The notes under the pieces are model-generated. The model was not told the DNA's origin and did not search any database. It saw nothing but the letters and a program-made list of their open reading frames with translations. Position numbers and translations under genes: made by a program. 64,000 nt of DNA from Chelonoidis abingdonii (lineage: Eukaryota; Chordata; Testudines; Testudinidae), in contig NC_133771.1 of assembly GCF_003597395.2 (NCBI RefSeq), forward strand, positions 57,705,774 to 57,769,773. The letters run 5' to 3'. Below, piece by piece: positions 47,726 through 59,873 of the stretch; the stretch's first letter is position 1, and each line of letters starts with the position of its first letter.

Positions 47726-49924
47726 ATGATTTCATCAGTATTTATGGCACAGAAGATATATGTGACATGCAACCAATTCCATGATATATTCCAATGAGTT
47801 GACTCATTCCATAAGTTCCTTTTGGATATAAGCCCCAATTCAGGACATTGACTTTACTGGGACGTAAGCACATGCTTATGTGCTGTCCTGAGGAGAGATG
47901 TTTTCCAGATTCAGAGCCTTAGTCTTTATGCTTGGTCTGTGCATGTGTATATCCAATCACCTTAGCAATTAATTTTTCTTGCCAAAAAGTAAATTCTGTT
48001 AATATCAAGTATTTTCCTTGTCTACAGCTTGTTTCTTGAAGCTACTTCTCTACTTCCAGGCTATTTGACATCTTCCTTTTTTACATTCCAAAGTCTCTCT
48101 TTGAATCCACACTATTTAAGATTAATTCTAAAGCAACAGTGGAGGTCCTCAGGATTTGATATGCATCTGTCTAAAGGCGTCATGTTTCTCACCATCGTGA
48201 GGCTCTAAGGGTTCCTAGGGCATCTTATGTTTCCCAATTAATGTCTTTGGCAAAATATAGGCCAGCTGTTTGTTTCAGGAAATTAATCATCTTTTAAATC
48301 CTTTACAGAGCACCAACTTACTCCTTCCTTCAGCTGTCCAGTGTGAAGAGTTTAATGACTTATTCACAAGCAAGTAACTTTTCAGCAAGGGAGTGCTAAG
48401 TTTAGTATTTACTATGATAGCAGAGATGGTTTACTAGTCTAAACATCAGGTTTTAAATACCCAGACTCTCTGGAGCCACAGGTTTAACACTCAGCAGGGT
48501 TGACCCATGCCTTTCAACCACTGAAGCAGATAAATTTAGTTCTGTGTAGTTTAGTTTAGGGGAATATTTATGAGAACCTGTCTGCTCTTCGTGGACATTA
48601 AAAAATCCCATTGAGCTATTCTCACAAGTAGAGGGTTGTTCCTGTATCCTTGATCTAAATTTCTGCTTTCTCACACTGTTATATAATGTGGTGAATACTG
48701 ACTGGGCACTCCACTACACCTGGTAGGTGCCAAATCCCTTTACTAACAATATATCATTTGTAAAGTGTCTGTAAGAGGAAAAGCTTTATATAAATGCAAG
48801 ATAATATGTTCTGTGGGTTATGAGATTCCCTTCTGTTCAGGTAACAATGGAATGCCAATTTCCTTGATTTTATGTGGCCTCTCAAGGCTCTCTCAAGTTC
48901 TCACTGAAGATTTTTTTTTAGTGGTTTTCCTTGTAGGAAACTCTTGTGAAAAGTCCTTAGTATTAGTCTTTTCTGGTGATATTTGCATGGTTTATTTAAA
49001 GTGGCATTTCTAGAAATTTTGACAAATATTATGGTTCCCATAAGAACAATAAGGAGGTGGCACGGACAGATACCATTGAAGACCCATCATAATTTAATAA
49101 CTACTCACCTCTGTCTGTTTCTCTACATAGTCAAGGCTTATTCTGTGCCCACACCATGTGCAATTCTACTGACTTCAGTATGGTTTCAGTGGGTTTAAGC
49201 AAGTGCAGAATTTGGCCTTTGATTTGTGGTTTATCATTATTTCAATGTACATAAATATAAGGTCACTTCAGTTTTAAAATCAAATCTACTTCAAACGTCC
49301 TTACTTTGGGCAGAAAAGTCAGCGTTGTGGGACTTAAGCAGGTCACAGGCACTGGAAGATAATAATTTAAAGCACAGTGGAAAGTGACTGAAAGTATATA
49401 CATAAACTGTTTTAGAAAATGTTTCCAATGTTTGCTTTAATTCTTAAATAATCTATTGATACTTTCTATCACTATTTTCTTCTTCTAAATATTTTCCTGC
49501 ATCTTAAGAAATTAACAAAGAATGATTTATATGTGGATATTCAAATAATATATAAAAATACAGCTGGTTGATCTAATATTATCTTTCCCAAAAGAATGTT
49601 TTAAATTTTTTCCATGCATATAAATTCAAGGCACATCTCAATACAGACAATAACTATCTATATTCAATCTATAGTAACTATTTGTCTCAGGTTTGTTCTC
49701 TTCATCAAGGCAACTGCAACTCAGCAGTCGTCATTAAGCTGCCTCTGCAGTTAATCGTAATACTAGTTGGTAGCCAGCAGACAGATGAAGACTCATGTAG
49801 TTTAACTGCTGAAATGCCCTAGAAATTGAACAAAAGGCCATCAAGAGATAAAGATATACCTTTATAAAATCAATAGGTATCTGACTGAAATTTATATTTT
49901 GTTATTTTATCTCCTTTATTATTG
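47726..49924. other. Intronic sequence, one old repeat fragment
   Basis: 47831-47895 (AGCCCCAATTCAGGACATTG, then CATGCTTATGTGCTGTCCTG) is a fragment of the palindromic old repeat family. The rest is unassigned intron. Confidence 0.5.
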
Positions 49925-50080
49925 TTAATGATAATATCTATCTAGCACTTGTTATTAGTAGGTCTCAAAACATTTTACATCATTATTCCCATTTTACACA
50001 TGGGGAAACCAAGGCACAGAGAGGTAAAGTTACTTACCCATGGTCATCCAGCTAGCCACTAGGCCACATTGCCTCCACTG
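49925..50080 (-). repeat. MIR-type SINE
   Basis: On the plus strand: ATTCCCATTTTACACATGGG, then AACCAAGGCACAGAGAGGTA and AAGTTACTTACCCATGGTCA. This is the minus-strand image of the MIR core. Confidence 0.85.
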
Positions 50081-50765
50081 CACATACCTACTTCATTTTT
50101 TACCATGTCTTCCCTATGTAAAATTAATGCAAAAAGCCATGTATTACATATTTAATATGTACAGGCCTTCTGCGAAAGGGTAGTCTCAATGAAAATAAAA
50201 TTTGAAGCCAAATTGCTTCATTCAGTTTGCTTATTCTGAGTAACAGTGGGAATATACTGTCACTAATATCAATTCGCCTCTATCTTTATCTGTGTCTTCA
50301 TGCTGTTCAAAACTAAAATGAATATTTCTTGAGGTGCTTGTTCATATTAGAAAGGGATTTTTTTGTTTTTGTTCCTTTCTCTCACACTTAAGAAATGTAC
50401 TGTGATAATGATCATAAAAATAATGTTATTTCCAATGATTTAAGACAAAATTCTCTTCTCAGATCTACACAGCAGTACTCAACATGGATATTTTGCTCTC
50501 TCTATAGATGTAGAACTCCCATTAGTTGAATGGAATACGAATATCTACCACATGGAGAAGAAGAACCTTGTGCCACATAACTTTGATGTAGTGCACAGGT
50601 TATCTTATTCCCTCTGTTTGATGCTGAATTAGGATGTTTGCATTTACACAGAAAATAACATATGAGCATAGGACCTAATATTGCAAAATTATGGTAACTG
50701 CATATTATATTTATTATAATTTTATATTATATTTATTATATTCTTTCATTTGCAATTCTTCACAG
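50081..50765. other. Intron before the interrupted collagen exon
   Basis: AT-rich, and ends with the pyrimidine-rich acceptor of the exon at 50766. An ATTATATTTATTATA-like run lies at 50700-50740. Confidence 0.6.
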
Positions 50766-50828
50766 GGTGATGCAAGACAACTAGTATTACCTGAGGCTTC
50801 TGGACATAAAGGACAAACGGGAGAAATT
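50766..50828 (+). CDS. Collagen exon with a helix interruption (63 bp)
   Basis: This 63 bp, phase 0-0 exon encodes 21 residues. It begins GDARQLVLPEAS, a stretch of 12 residues with Gly only at position 1, and then returns to regular triplets GHKGQTGEI. The acceptor is a pyrimidine-rich TTCTTCACAG and the donor is GTAAGC. The reading stays in the triplet register of the flanking exons, because 12 non-canonical residues equal four triplets. It therefore looks like a natural imperfection of the helix rather than a frameshift. Such interruptions argue against the classical fibrillar collagens and fit types with imperfect helices. The exon has the same strand and phase as the other collagen exons here. 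Confidence 0.82.
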
Positions 50829-51649
50829 GTAAGCATCTGAGACATAAGGGCATAAGGGGCTGCAAAATAACAGCCAGCTTGTCACTGCTAAATTTACCCA
50901 TAGTCTCATTCATCTGGTTTGTCACAATCTCCTTAGGAGGAGCAGATTACATACTTGATCAGGCCTTTGGTCACTGGCCAGTGAGAGAAAGGAAGAAGAG
51001 AAAAAAATAACATATTTATATATTTGTGTAATATTATACTGGGAAAAAATTCCTTAGTGACCATGTGAAGTGCTCATCTCATGCCCTGAAACTAGAGACA
51101 AAATTATGCATTTAATCATCTTAGCTTGCATGGCACCAGCAATTTAACCAGTCACATATGTATCCACTCCTTTGTTCAATCCAGCCTTGCTAATTGTCCC
51201 AACAGACTCTTGTGGAATTACACAGATTGACTTTTTTATTCAATTAGTTCTAGACTTATATCTCTTTAATGTAGTTGAATTTTCATTTTTGTAGTCAAAA
51301 ATCAGTTTTATCATTTGAAAGGATACTCACCTACAGTATGTCTAACCTGCAGGAAAGTGCTGTGAATGCTATGGTACACCAGTCCGATAGATGTTTGGCA
51401 GTGATTTGGGTGTACCATGTGCTCAGAGGCAAGTGCAGTAGGCACTCCAAGCGTTAGGCCTTTCAGGCTCTAGCTCTTGGGGGGTTCCCACAAATAGAAC
51501 TGGGTGACATTGTCAGACAAATAGTTTATTCACTAGAAAATACAGTTTTGATCACCCACATCTATTTGAAATTGGACACAAAGTAGCCAAATAAAAATTT
51601 GGGAGGCAGGTGGGATGGAACTTAGATACCATTCACAAAACAGATTTTT
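50829..51649. other. Intronic sequence, no gene seen
   Basis: No exon or assigned repeat. Confidence 0.5.
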
Positions 51650-52330
51650 GTGTGTGCGCATGTTGCAGCTTCTAGCCCACACGTTAAGACACTCTCTCAG
51701 GATGTGGGGGCCTGGGTTTGATTCCCCTTTTCCTGGGTAAGGGATTTGAACTTTGGTTTTCTACATTGTGGAATGGTGCCGTAGCCACTGGACTATGGGA
51801 CCTTCTGGAGTGGGTTTCTCTCAGTCTCTTCTGGTCAAGCTGTTCTGCTGTGTATAAATAATGAAAGAGTCAGTGGAGCAGGGACATGAACTTGGTTCTC
51901 TACCTCCTAGATGAGTACATTGACATCTAGGGTCATTGTCATTTTCTCTTGCTGGTCCAATGACTATTCAGGTATTTTATACAAAGTGGAGCAGCTTCAA
52001 TGGGAGAGACTAAGAAAGAGCTGCCCAAGACTGTGCTATAGGACAGGGGTTAGAGCACACTCTTGTAGTATGGGATACCCATCTTGATATCTCTCTGCCA
52101 ATGATGTTTTAATTACTTATACACTGTGGACCTGCTTGAATAGGAGAGATTGAGAAAAACACACATCAGAATATTCCTATAGTCCAATAGCTAAGGTATA
52201 CTTCTACAGTGTGAAAGACCCAAGTTCAACTCCCTTCTCTGCAGAGGGGAGAATTAAACCTGAGTCTCCCAGTTCTCTAGCTACTGTGCTAACAATTATA
52301 ACATGGGGGCAGGGGGCACCATCTTCTCCT
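51650..52330 (+). repeat. Tandem, diverged tRNA-like repeat units
   Basis: Several decayed units share a layout: a block like GGAGAGACTAAGAAAGAGCT (52000s) or GGAGAGATTGAGAAAAACAC (52144), then a block ending in a B-box-like run (GGGTTTGATTCCCCT near 51715, CCCAAGTTCAACTCCC near 52220). The last unit is followed by the inverted form (AATTAAACCTGAGTCTCCCA). It looks like an old tRNA-derived repeat arranged in tandem, about 150-190 bp per unit. No unit folds convincingly as a working tRNA gene. Confidence 0.5.
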
Positions 52331-54745
52331 TCCCCTTCTTTGCTTTTAAATTAAAAAATGTCTGGAAACTAAATGATTAGTTTAAAAAAAATGATTTGTT
52401 CGCCCAAACCTAGTTTTTCACCTACTTGTTTAATTTACCACAATTTTTCAGAATATTCTGGTTAAGATCAAACTGATTTTTTTAACTGCCAGTGAAATGA
52501 AAAATCAGTTATTTGCCTACCTCTACCCAAAGATACTCATATAATATGATGAATAACAAAGAATTGCATTACGAGGGCTGCCAGAAATAAATACTGGATT
52601 TTTCCTAGGCATCTAGGTTTTAATGGTTCCAAATTAAAAGAGAGAAATTTAGCACACAACAGTTCTTAATCCAACCCCTAAGTGTAGTTTTATAAAGTGG
52701 TATGAAGGTCAGTGACCTCCGGTCCAGTGCCAGGGTTACTCCCTGCAGGAGTTAGTTATGCACTGGCCTGGAGATCCCACAGCCAGAATTGTGTTTCTTC
52801 ATCTGTCATCTTCAGACCCATGCATGTGGCCTAGCTGTTTACAGGCTACTTCTAAGTATCTGCCTGTCACAGCTAGCCATGGACTCACCGTGACAGGATT
52901 CTTCCCAGCCTGGCTCACAGCCTTTCCAACCAGCGTTAGGCTTCTCTCCACAACCAGCATTAGGCTGCTGCCTCCAGCCTGCTACTGCAGTCATCATGCA
53001 GCCTCTTGTTTCCCCCCAAGCTAGGTCCTCTTCTGGCAGTGCTTCCTTTTACTGAACGGGAGGGATTATGGAGCTCTCTTCTTGCTGAATGTTGAATTGG
53101 AGGTTAACACAGTGCTCAGTAATGAGCCAGTAGGTTCATTACAATATTTTTAATCTCCACTGTTTGTAATGCAGTTATAACCAGCCCAAAAATTCAAATA
53201 TCCTGAGTCAATCTCCCTCCTAAATAATGAGATTTTGTTTTAAGAGATGATCTCATGTTTTTGGCCTTTTGATTTTTGAACATCCCCCAATGTTTGTGTA
53301 ACAATTTCAGGGTTGGCACTGCTCTCAAATGTACAGAGTAAGCTGCTGCAGAAGATCTCACTGGGGGACCCATATGAGATCAAATTACAAGGATTTTTAT
53401 AAAATGCTGCATGATTGTGCAGGTCATCTAGCTTATCCCCAAGCCCACAAATTCTAATTAATTCTGTTCCTCTATAGCCCCACATCTGCCCATCACCCAG
53501 CCCAGCAATTAATTATACATTCCTGTGCAACTGTCACAGCATTTCTGGCCCCCAACTCCACTTCTGCTCTTGCAGCTTCAGTGGTTCTTCATCCCATTTC
53601 CCAGATCTGGGGCTACAGGGGGTTCCTCTTTGTCTTCCCAGGCCTGGATGTGGGAATTAATTCCAGAGTTTATTCATGCCCTCCTCCTACTTCCCTGGTC
53701 TGGTGTTGCAGGGAGTGTGTAGGAGCACACAGGGAAGATTATCCATTTATAAGAGGAGAGCAGAGAAGGAAGCTTGCTGGGCTCTTTCTTTTCCCCTTCC
53801 CCTCTGTGAAATGTCAGCTGGTCCCTCTCCACCTCACCTACCTAAAAACTCAGTTCTTAAGGATGGGGAGCGAGCTCTGCCTGCTTCCTGCAGCAGCCCT
53901 GATTGGCTTCTCTCCAGGAGGCAAGGAAGTGGGGAATACAGCCTGTCAGAGGATTTTTCCCCAATAGCACTGAAAATCTCATGTCATCTTAAGACTGGCT
54001 CGAGCAGGGGCCAAAATTGTGTGATTTGCAATGAAATTATGATAGTTTGTTCCATTGTAATGCTCTTTTAGAACTCTGAAAATATTATGTCTTCTTTTGT
54101 TAATTTCCTCCATTTTGTGGGTTTGAAATTGGGCAGGGAGAGAAGTGAAAAATATTTTTTCTGTGTTTTTAGGAGAGCAAAAGGTAATGTGCATAGTGTT
54201 TGGAATATATGCATACATAATATTATCTATTGAACCAGCAAGGAGAGCTCAAAAATATTTTTGGTAGCACTAGCAAATACTGGTTTTTTAAAAAAAATTC
54301 TCTTTAATAAAGTGACAGGATTTGTTACACCAAAAGTATTTAAAAGATGCAGGTCATTCCCAAGCAGTTTATAGCAAATTAAGTGGTCAAATGTTGGGTT
54401 CAAACTTTTTGACAGAAAATATCTGTGCATTTTAAAGAATGGAATATATATTTGCCAATTTAATGTATTGTTGGTCTGAGGAGAAAAGAGAAAAGACACA
54501 CTACATATATCATTGTGTTGCCAAATGTTTGATTTTGAGTAGCAAGTAGAATTTCCTGCTCTGCAGCAGAAGACAATAACTTAAATTCAGTTGAAGCTGG
54601 TTAAATCACACATTTCAGTTATGATGATTACACGATTTCATGCCACGTTCAGTGCAAGGAGCAGATGAATGGGGAAGATTCTTTGAATTTGTCAGAATAT
54701 AAAAGGATAAAGATTGTCAATAATTTTTTTATATTTTCTTAAAAG
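52331..54745. other. Intronic sequence, no gene seen
   Basis: 53540-53960 is GC-richer, with open frames on the plus strand but no recognisable domain or splice sites. I see no Gly-X-Y exon here. Ends with the acceptor of the exon at 54746. Confidence 0.5.
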
Positions 54746-54790
54746 GGCCGGCAAGGAGAAATGGGCTTAACTGGTGCAAAAGGTGAAAAG
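54746..54790 (+). CDS. Collagen triple-helix exon (45 bp)
   Basis: The exon reads GRQGEMGLTGAKGEK, five perfect Gly-X-Y triplets in 45 bp, phase 0-0. The acceptor is a T-rich tract ending TTAAAAG and the donor is GTAAAT. It is rich in charged X/Y residues (R, E, K) and contains AKGEK, a run of the KGE type that stabilises the triple helix. It lies 3.9 kb downstream of the interrupted exon and continues the same register. The type of collagen is not identified. Confidence 0.88.
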
Positions 54791-55656
54791 GTAAATAATA
54801 ATTCCTAACTCATATTCTTAGAAGTGATGATGGCTAAGTGTGGTTTATTTTTATTGGGCCAAATCCTTGAAAAACATTAAAGGTCAAGTAGAAGAACTGT
54901 GGGCACAGAAAAATATGCTCCAGTGGTAGACTTTGAGCCCAACATCCTCACAACCTACATTTTGTTTTCTGGCCTGGATGTCTCTGTAGGGAGGTCATGT
55001 CTGTTGGGCATGTGGGTGACTAATGGACAGGGCCACCTGCTGTGCACCAAAGCTGGGTTTAACCCTGGTGTATTGAAGCTGTGTCTTAACTGCATACTTA
55101 AATCCCATCGAACTTAAAGTTAAGTATGTGCTTAAGTAGGTGGCTGAAGAGGGATGAGCTGTTGAATGAGTTGTCCAGTCATTGCTAAGTTTTTCATATA
55201 CTCATATGTAGCCCTGGATACTGGCGATCTGTCGTGTACAGAGTCCTCTGAATGCTTTTTCTGCTGCATTGCTTACCAGCATGGTGACATTGCAACATTT
55301 CTGGTCCTTTTGGGCTTTCCTTTCTGATGGTGATGGATCAGGATAGAGTCTATAATTTAGAGATGGGCAGACCTGCTAGCATAAAATAAGACAAAAGCTG
55401 CTGGCCATAAAAAAGCCCTATATGGAATTAATCTTCCTTACACTTTGAAAAAGGTTAGTCCATTTTTTTGCTTTGCCTCTTTATTTTTTGTGTGCTTCCC
55501 TGCTTCCTGATTTCAAGATGCATGAATTTCCAAAACACCGCAGACCTAGGCACAACCAGGAGGTACCTAAAACCTCAAAAGAAAGCAAGTATCTCAAACA
55601 GTGAACTACTGATTGCTGATTAAAATAACAATATTCTTTTACTTTCTCTTAAATTA
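54791..55656. other. Intronic sequence with an old repeat fragment
   Basis: 55082-55140 (CTTAACTGCATACTTAAATC, then CTTAAAGTTAAGTATGTGCT) belongs to the palindromic old repeat family. Nothing else recognised. Confidence 0.5.
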
Positions 55657-56002
55657 GGAACATAAGAATGGCCATAGAGGGTCAGATCAATGGTCTGTCT
55701 AACTCAATATCAAATATTCTGACAGTGACCAATGCCAGATGGTTCATAGGGAATGAACAAAACAGGGCAATTATTGAATGATCCATCCACTGTCATCCAG
55801 TCCCAGCTTCTGGCAGTTAGAGGTTAGGGACATCCAGAATATGGGGTTGCATCTTTGACTGTCTTGACTAATAGCCATTGATGGACCTATCCTCTAGGAA
55901 CTTATCTAATTCTTTTATGAACCCATTTACACTTTTGGCCTTCGTAACATCCCTTAGCAAGAAGATCCACAAGTTGACTGTGCATTGTGTGGAGAAGTAC
56001 CA
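55657..56002 (-). mobile_element. CR1 LINE 3' UTR
   Basis: On the plus strand: GGAACATAAGAATGGCCATA, CAATGCCAGATGGTTCATAG, then TAGCCATTGATGGACCTATC and GAAGATCCACAAGTTGACTG. This is the reversed 3' end of a reptile CR1, the same type as at 5.7-5.9 kb. No coding sequence beyond a short C-terminal remnant. Confidence 0.88.
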
Positions 56003-56449
56003 TCTTCAATACCTAGATGAAAAAAACAGCATTCTTAGCATGATCAAAGCTTAGAAAAAGACTTTGCTAGTTAATCATCTTTTAATTTTAGTTGAAGCTT
56101 TTCAACAGCAGATTCAGCCAAAACAATTTTTTCGTTAGTGGTGAAAAGACGTAAACCGCATTTTTCTAGAAACAGCAAAAAGTTCAGTCATGCTTCCATT
56201 GAATCAATAGGAGTTTTGCTGGTGATTTAAACTGAAATTATGTCAGGCCCCAGAATGTTAGAGAATCAACTAGTTCTTGTTAAAACCTTGTACTGTAAAT
56301 GATCTTCATACAAACAGAAATCTAATTTAGGCTGTTAATTTGAAAGAATCATGGTTTTGTGTATTAAAAGTCATTTGCTTTTGAGAATTCATATTTTAAC
56401 ACTATTTCAGTCATCACTTTCTGATATCTGTTTCCAATCCTGTGTCAGG
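56003..56449. other. Intronic sequence, no gene seen
   Basis: Nothing recognised. Confidence 0.5.
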
Positions 56450-56695
56450 CCCAAGACATAGGCAGACAGGCCTGCTGATTAGTACAAGGCAAGTGGCCAG
56501 GTCCCCATGCCACCCAGGGTTCAGAACCAGGAGTTCAGGAACAGGGAGACTGATACAAGAAATCAGCATGAGTCAGGAAACCAGGAGGTCAGTGTCAGGA
56601 GAAGAGATGGAGATCCAGAACCAGGAATCAGGCCAAGTCAGGAAACTGAAAGTCAAGAGCAGGTAGTAGAGGGTAAGAAGTCCAAAGCAGAATGA
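56450..56695. repeat. CAGGAnTCAG-type short tandem motif region
   Basis: Loose repetition of motifs such as ACCAGGAGTTCAGGAAC, CCAGGAGGTCAGTGTCAG and CCAGGAATCAGGCCAAGTCA. It produces an open frame rich in Arg, Gln and Glu, which I regard as a by-product. Probably part of a larger interspersed repeat. Confidence 0.4.
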
Positions 56696-57202
56696 AGCCC
56701 AGTTGTACTGACAATTTCCTGCTCTCCTCATGCCTTCAGTAGGGGGAGCAGGCCAGTCAGGAGCTCTGTTGTCCCACCAGTTGGGGCCCCAAGGTGGAGC
56801 CGTCTATCTGAATTGGGCTTCAAGGAGTCCCAGTTCAAGCTAATGCTAGTAAGTCAGCAGGTGGAAAGTTGTAGCATGAAGATGTGCAGACCCAGGTTTG
56901 AAAGCTTTATGTTTATTATTACGTGTAATATATACTATGTGACCCAGAGGTAAAAGAAACGAACTTGGATAGAATCCCATTTTATTATCTGTCCATGTTC
57001 TTTATAATTAAATTAATGTAATCTTTAAATAGGCTTTCATAGTTTATATATTTTATAAAGTTGTTCATATGTATTGAATACATATAACTGTTAGTTTGTT
57101 TTCTATATGTTTTGAAGAGTTGTTTTCCAAAAGGAGACATACAAACTATTTATCATTTAAAATTACCATGTAAGTGTTAACATTTACTGTATACTGTCAC
57201 AG

Positions 57203-57238
57203 GGAGAGTCTTCTGAAAAAGGAGAAAAGGGGGATCCA
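57203..57238 (+). CDS. Collagen exon with Ser in a Gly position (36 bp)
   Basis: The exon reads GESSEKGEKGDP: 36 bp, phase 0-0, flanked by a TGTCACAG acceptor and a consensus GTAAGT donor. In register, the second triplet is SEK, so a Ser codon (TCT) occupies the position where Gly is required. This is either a natural one-triplet imperfection of this collagen type or a sequence or allelic change. The pyrimidine tract before the acceptor is weaker than in the neighbours. Exon size, strand, phase and the GEKGDP ending make a real exon likely. Confidence 0.82.
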
Positions 57239-57444
57239 GTAAGTACAGCTAAAGCTTTGAGTTAACATTTATGCTTAGATCTGATTTTCTCACCATATAC
57301 GCTGTGACACTCTTACCTCCGGCAATGCCCTGTAACCCCTATATTCCTCATCTAATTGTGATATTGCATATGTCGGAGAAAAACAGAGTTCTCACACTCA
57401 GATTGGGTGCAGCAAGTCAGATACTTCATTATCTCTAGCAATTG

Positions 57445-57448
<4 letters not shown>

Positions 57449-57479
<31 letters not shown>
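57449..57479. repeat. (GA)n microsatellite
   Basis: About 15 uninterrupted GA units. Confidence 0.95.
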
Positions 57480-57481
<2 letters not shown>

Positions 57482-57849
57482 ACAGGTCTCTCTCCAGATA
57501 ACAATTACAGTAAGCATTTATACCTTTTGTTACTAACAATAATGTGCAACAGCTGCATTTTGTTTATACATAGGTCACCCTGATATCTTACTTTTCTCAC
57601 CAATTTAAACTATAGTCTACATTCCATACTTAACTCAAGGTCACAACAACTTCTCACACAGTTCTTTCCCACTCGCCTCACACAATCCTCGCTTCTACAA
57701 ATCTCACTTTATTAGGATTACAGCTAGCCTCGCTCTTGCGCACAAACTACACAATATACATTGAAATCCCCTTCGTTTCCATCTCTGCTTCCACACATAT
57801 AAAACGTCCCATGTGAGGTATCAGGGGAAAGGTTATGATATGCTGAAAC

Positions 57850-58876
57850 CCATTGTTCCATCTAAACACGTGTATCATTAATGCATATAAAATTATAAGA
57901 ATTGTGTTGGATAGTTTTCACTAAAATACACTGTGGATATGGGAAGCACCCAGATACTAGCTTTCCAGAGGCAATGACAATGGAGGTAACCAGTGCCCAG
58001 GTGGATGCTGAACAGACATCACCAGCCATTGTCCATCAGAGGAATTACAATTCAAAGACTCACTCACAGTAGACACATTGGGGTATTGCTTCACCTTGTG
58101 ACTCAACAGTGCCCACCAGACATGCCTGGACTTGTGTTCTCCAAGCACATGGACTAAGGGTATAAAACAGAACACAGTGGCCCCACTGCTTTGCCTTTGC
58201 CCTGCCCCCACCTATGCCACAAGCAACAAGGCCACTCAGAAGACTGAAGACTCCAACAGAGGGGAGTGGCACAGGTTTCAAGAGTGAGTCCTGTGTACTA
58301 TGAACTGCAGTATCCAGTGGGTTGAGGAAAACTGCTAAATCTAGATGTTGCCCAGTCTAATAGGGTTGAGAGTTTAGATTGAGTGCTTATATTTTCTTTT
58401 CTTTTGTAACCACTCTGACTCTTTGCCTGTCACTTATAATCACTTAAAATCTATCTTTTGTAGTCAATAAATTTGTTTAACTGTTTATCTTTACCAGTGA
58501 ATTTGCCCAGAGTGTTTGGTAAATCTGCTAAGTTTTACAAAGGCTGGTGTATATCCACTTTCCATTGATGAAGTAGTGAACCAATTAATAAATTTGCACT
58601 GCTCATCTTGAGCAGTACAAGACGGTATATTCCTGAGGTACAGTGCTGGAAGCTGGGGGGATTTGGTTGGTGCCTTTCTCTGTGTGATTCATGAGTGGCT
58701 CTAGGAGTATTCATGCAATCTAACTGGGTGTGGGGCTGCACTTGTGGTTGTGCTGAGTGATAACAGCACCTGCAGGGGTTTGCTGCTTGTCACTATCAAG
58801 GCATTGTGAGAGACAGCCCAGGCTGGAGAGTTAAGGGGGCCTTAACCCCCAGGCTTCACCTGGGGATCCTGTCACA
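57850..58876 (+). mobile_element. LTR-like element
   Basis: Carries the layout of a retroviral LTR: a TATA-type box (GGTATAAAACAGAAC near 58160), a polyadenylation signal CAATAAATTTG (near 58465) about 305 bp later, then a further region ending in CCTGTCACA at 58876. No internal genes follow. The left boundary is uncertain: TGTGACA at 57303 would pair with the terminal TGTCACA, but no target duplication fits. Old and non-coding. Confidence 0.5.
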
Positions 58877-59873
58877 TTTACATTCTGTAATTTTTTTGGT
58901 ATAGTTTAATAGGTTTCATGCCAAATATTCCAAAACTTGACTATAAAAATGGCATCATGGGGTTCCATGTTTATTGCCTCTCGATTATTGACATATCAAA
59001 TTCACTCAGTTTATGAGTAAAAAGTCGACATTTTCAACTGCCAGCTCTTCCAACTCAGAGAGAGGCTTGGGCAAAAAGGAACCTTTCCCTTTCTTGTACA
59101 TCTGGGTGAGGGCAGCTAGAATCTCAGTGCTTGCAGTCCTTGGGCTAAATTTGTCCTTGGCCTCTCTCTGATTTCTTCTGTGAAGCTATTTCTGGGATGA
59201 ATTTTTGGAACTTTAAATACCAGGTGCAGGGTCACCGCAGAGTAGGCCTTGGTACTGTAAATCCCAAGAAAGGTCTGGCTGATCTGAGATGGAAGTAGCT
59301 GAGTCTAAACATCTCAACAGCGGCCTTATTCTGCTCTTACTGAAGTCAATAAGATATTGGCTATAGAGATTAAAGGTAGCAAGATCAAGCATTCTGTCCC
59401 TCAGAGTTCTACCTATTACACTAGCAAATGCACTAGTCATCTTAGAGAGAAACTGCAGCTATTTCATTAACTCTGCAATTAACACTGAACATTAAGCATA
59501 CTACGTAAAATATGTAACCGCCTTTATTAAAAACCCATTCATCTCTTTGGGAAGCTCTTAAAAACTTTATTTGCAGGCAATTCTTCTCATAGCCATATTT
59601 TTGCATGTTACTTTTTTATTACTAAAGATGTTTTCAAGGAATCAGAATCCTTATTCTTTAAGATTACATCTGCAGCTGCTTTGTATTTCTGACAGTAAAT
59701 CATAATCCTCTCTTTATGATATGACAAATGTTAGTCAAATTGCTTAATGCACTGCAGGAAGGGGCTTATATACTATGGTGATGAATGCTGTGTAAGAACC
59801 TACGTGGAATAGGATATACTGTAAAAATGAGTAGCTTTGGAAAGGCATATATCCCATCACAAAGGCCACGTCT
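58877..59873. other. Intronic sequence, no gene seen
   Basis: No exon or assigned repeat. Confidence 0.5.

Noticed and set aside
51700..51730. Functional tRNA gene suggested by a B-box-like run
   Set aside because: No matching A box, acceptor stem or anticodon arm. It is one unit of a decayed repeat.
53581..54071. Overlapping open frames of 128 and 131 residues
   Set aside because: Two frames of similar length overlap, neither has a domain, and flanking splice sites are not convincing.
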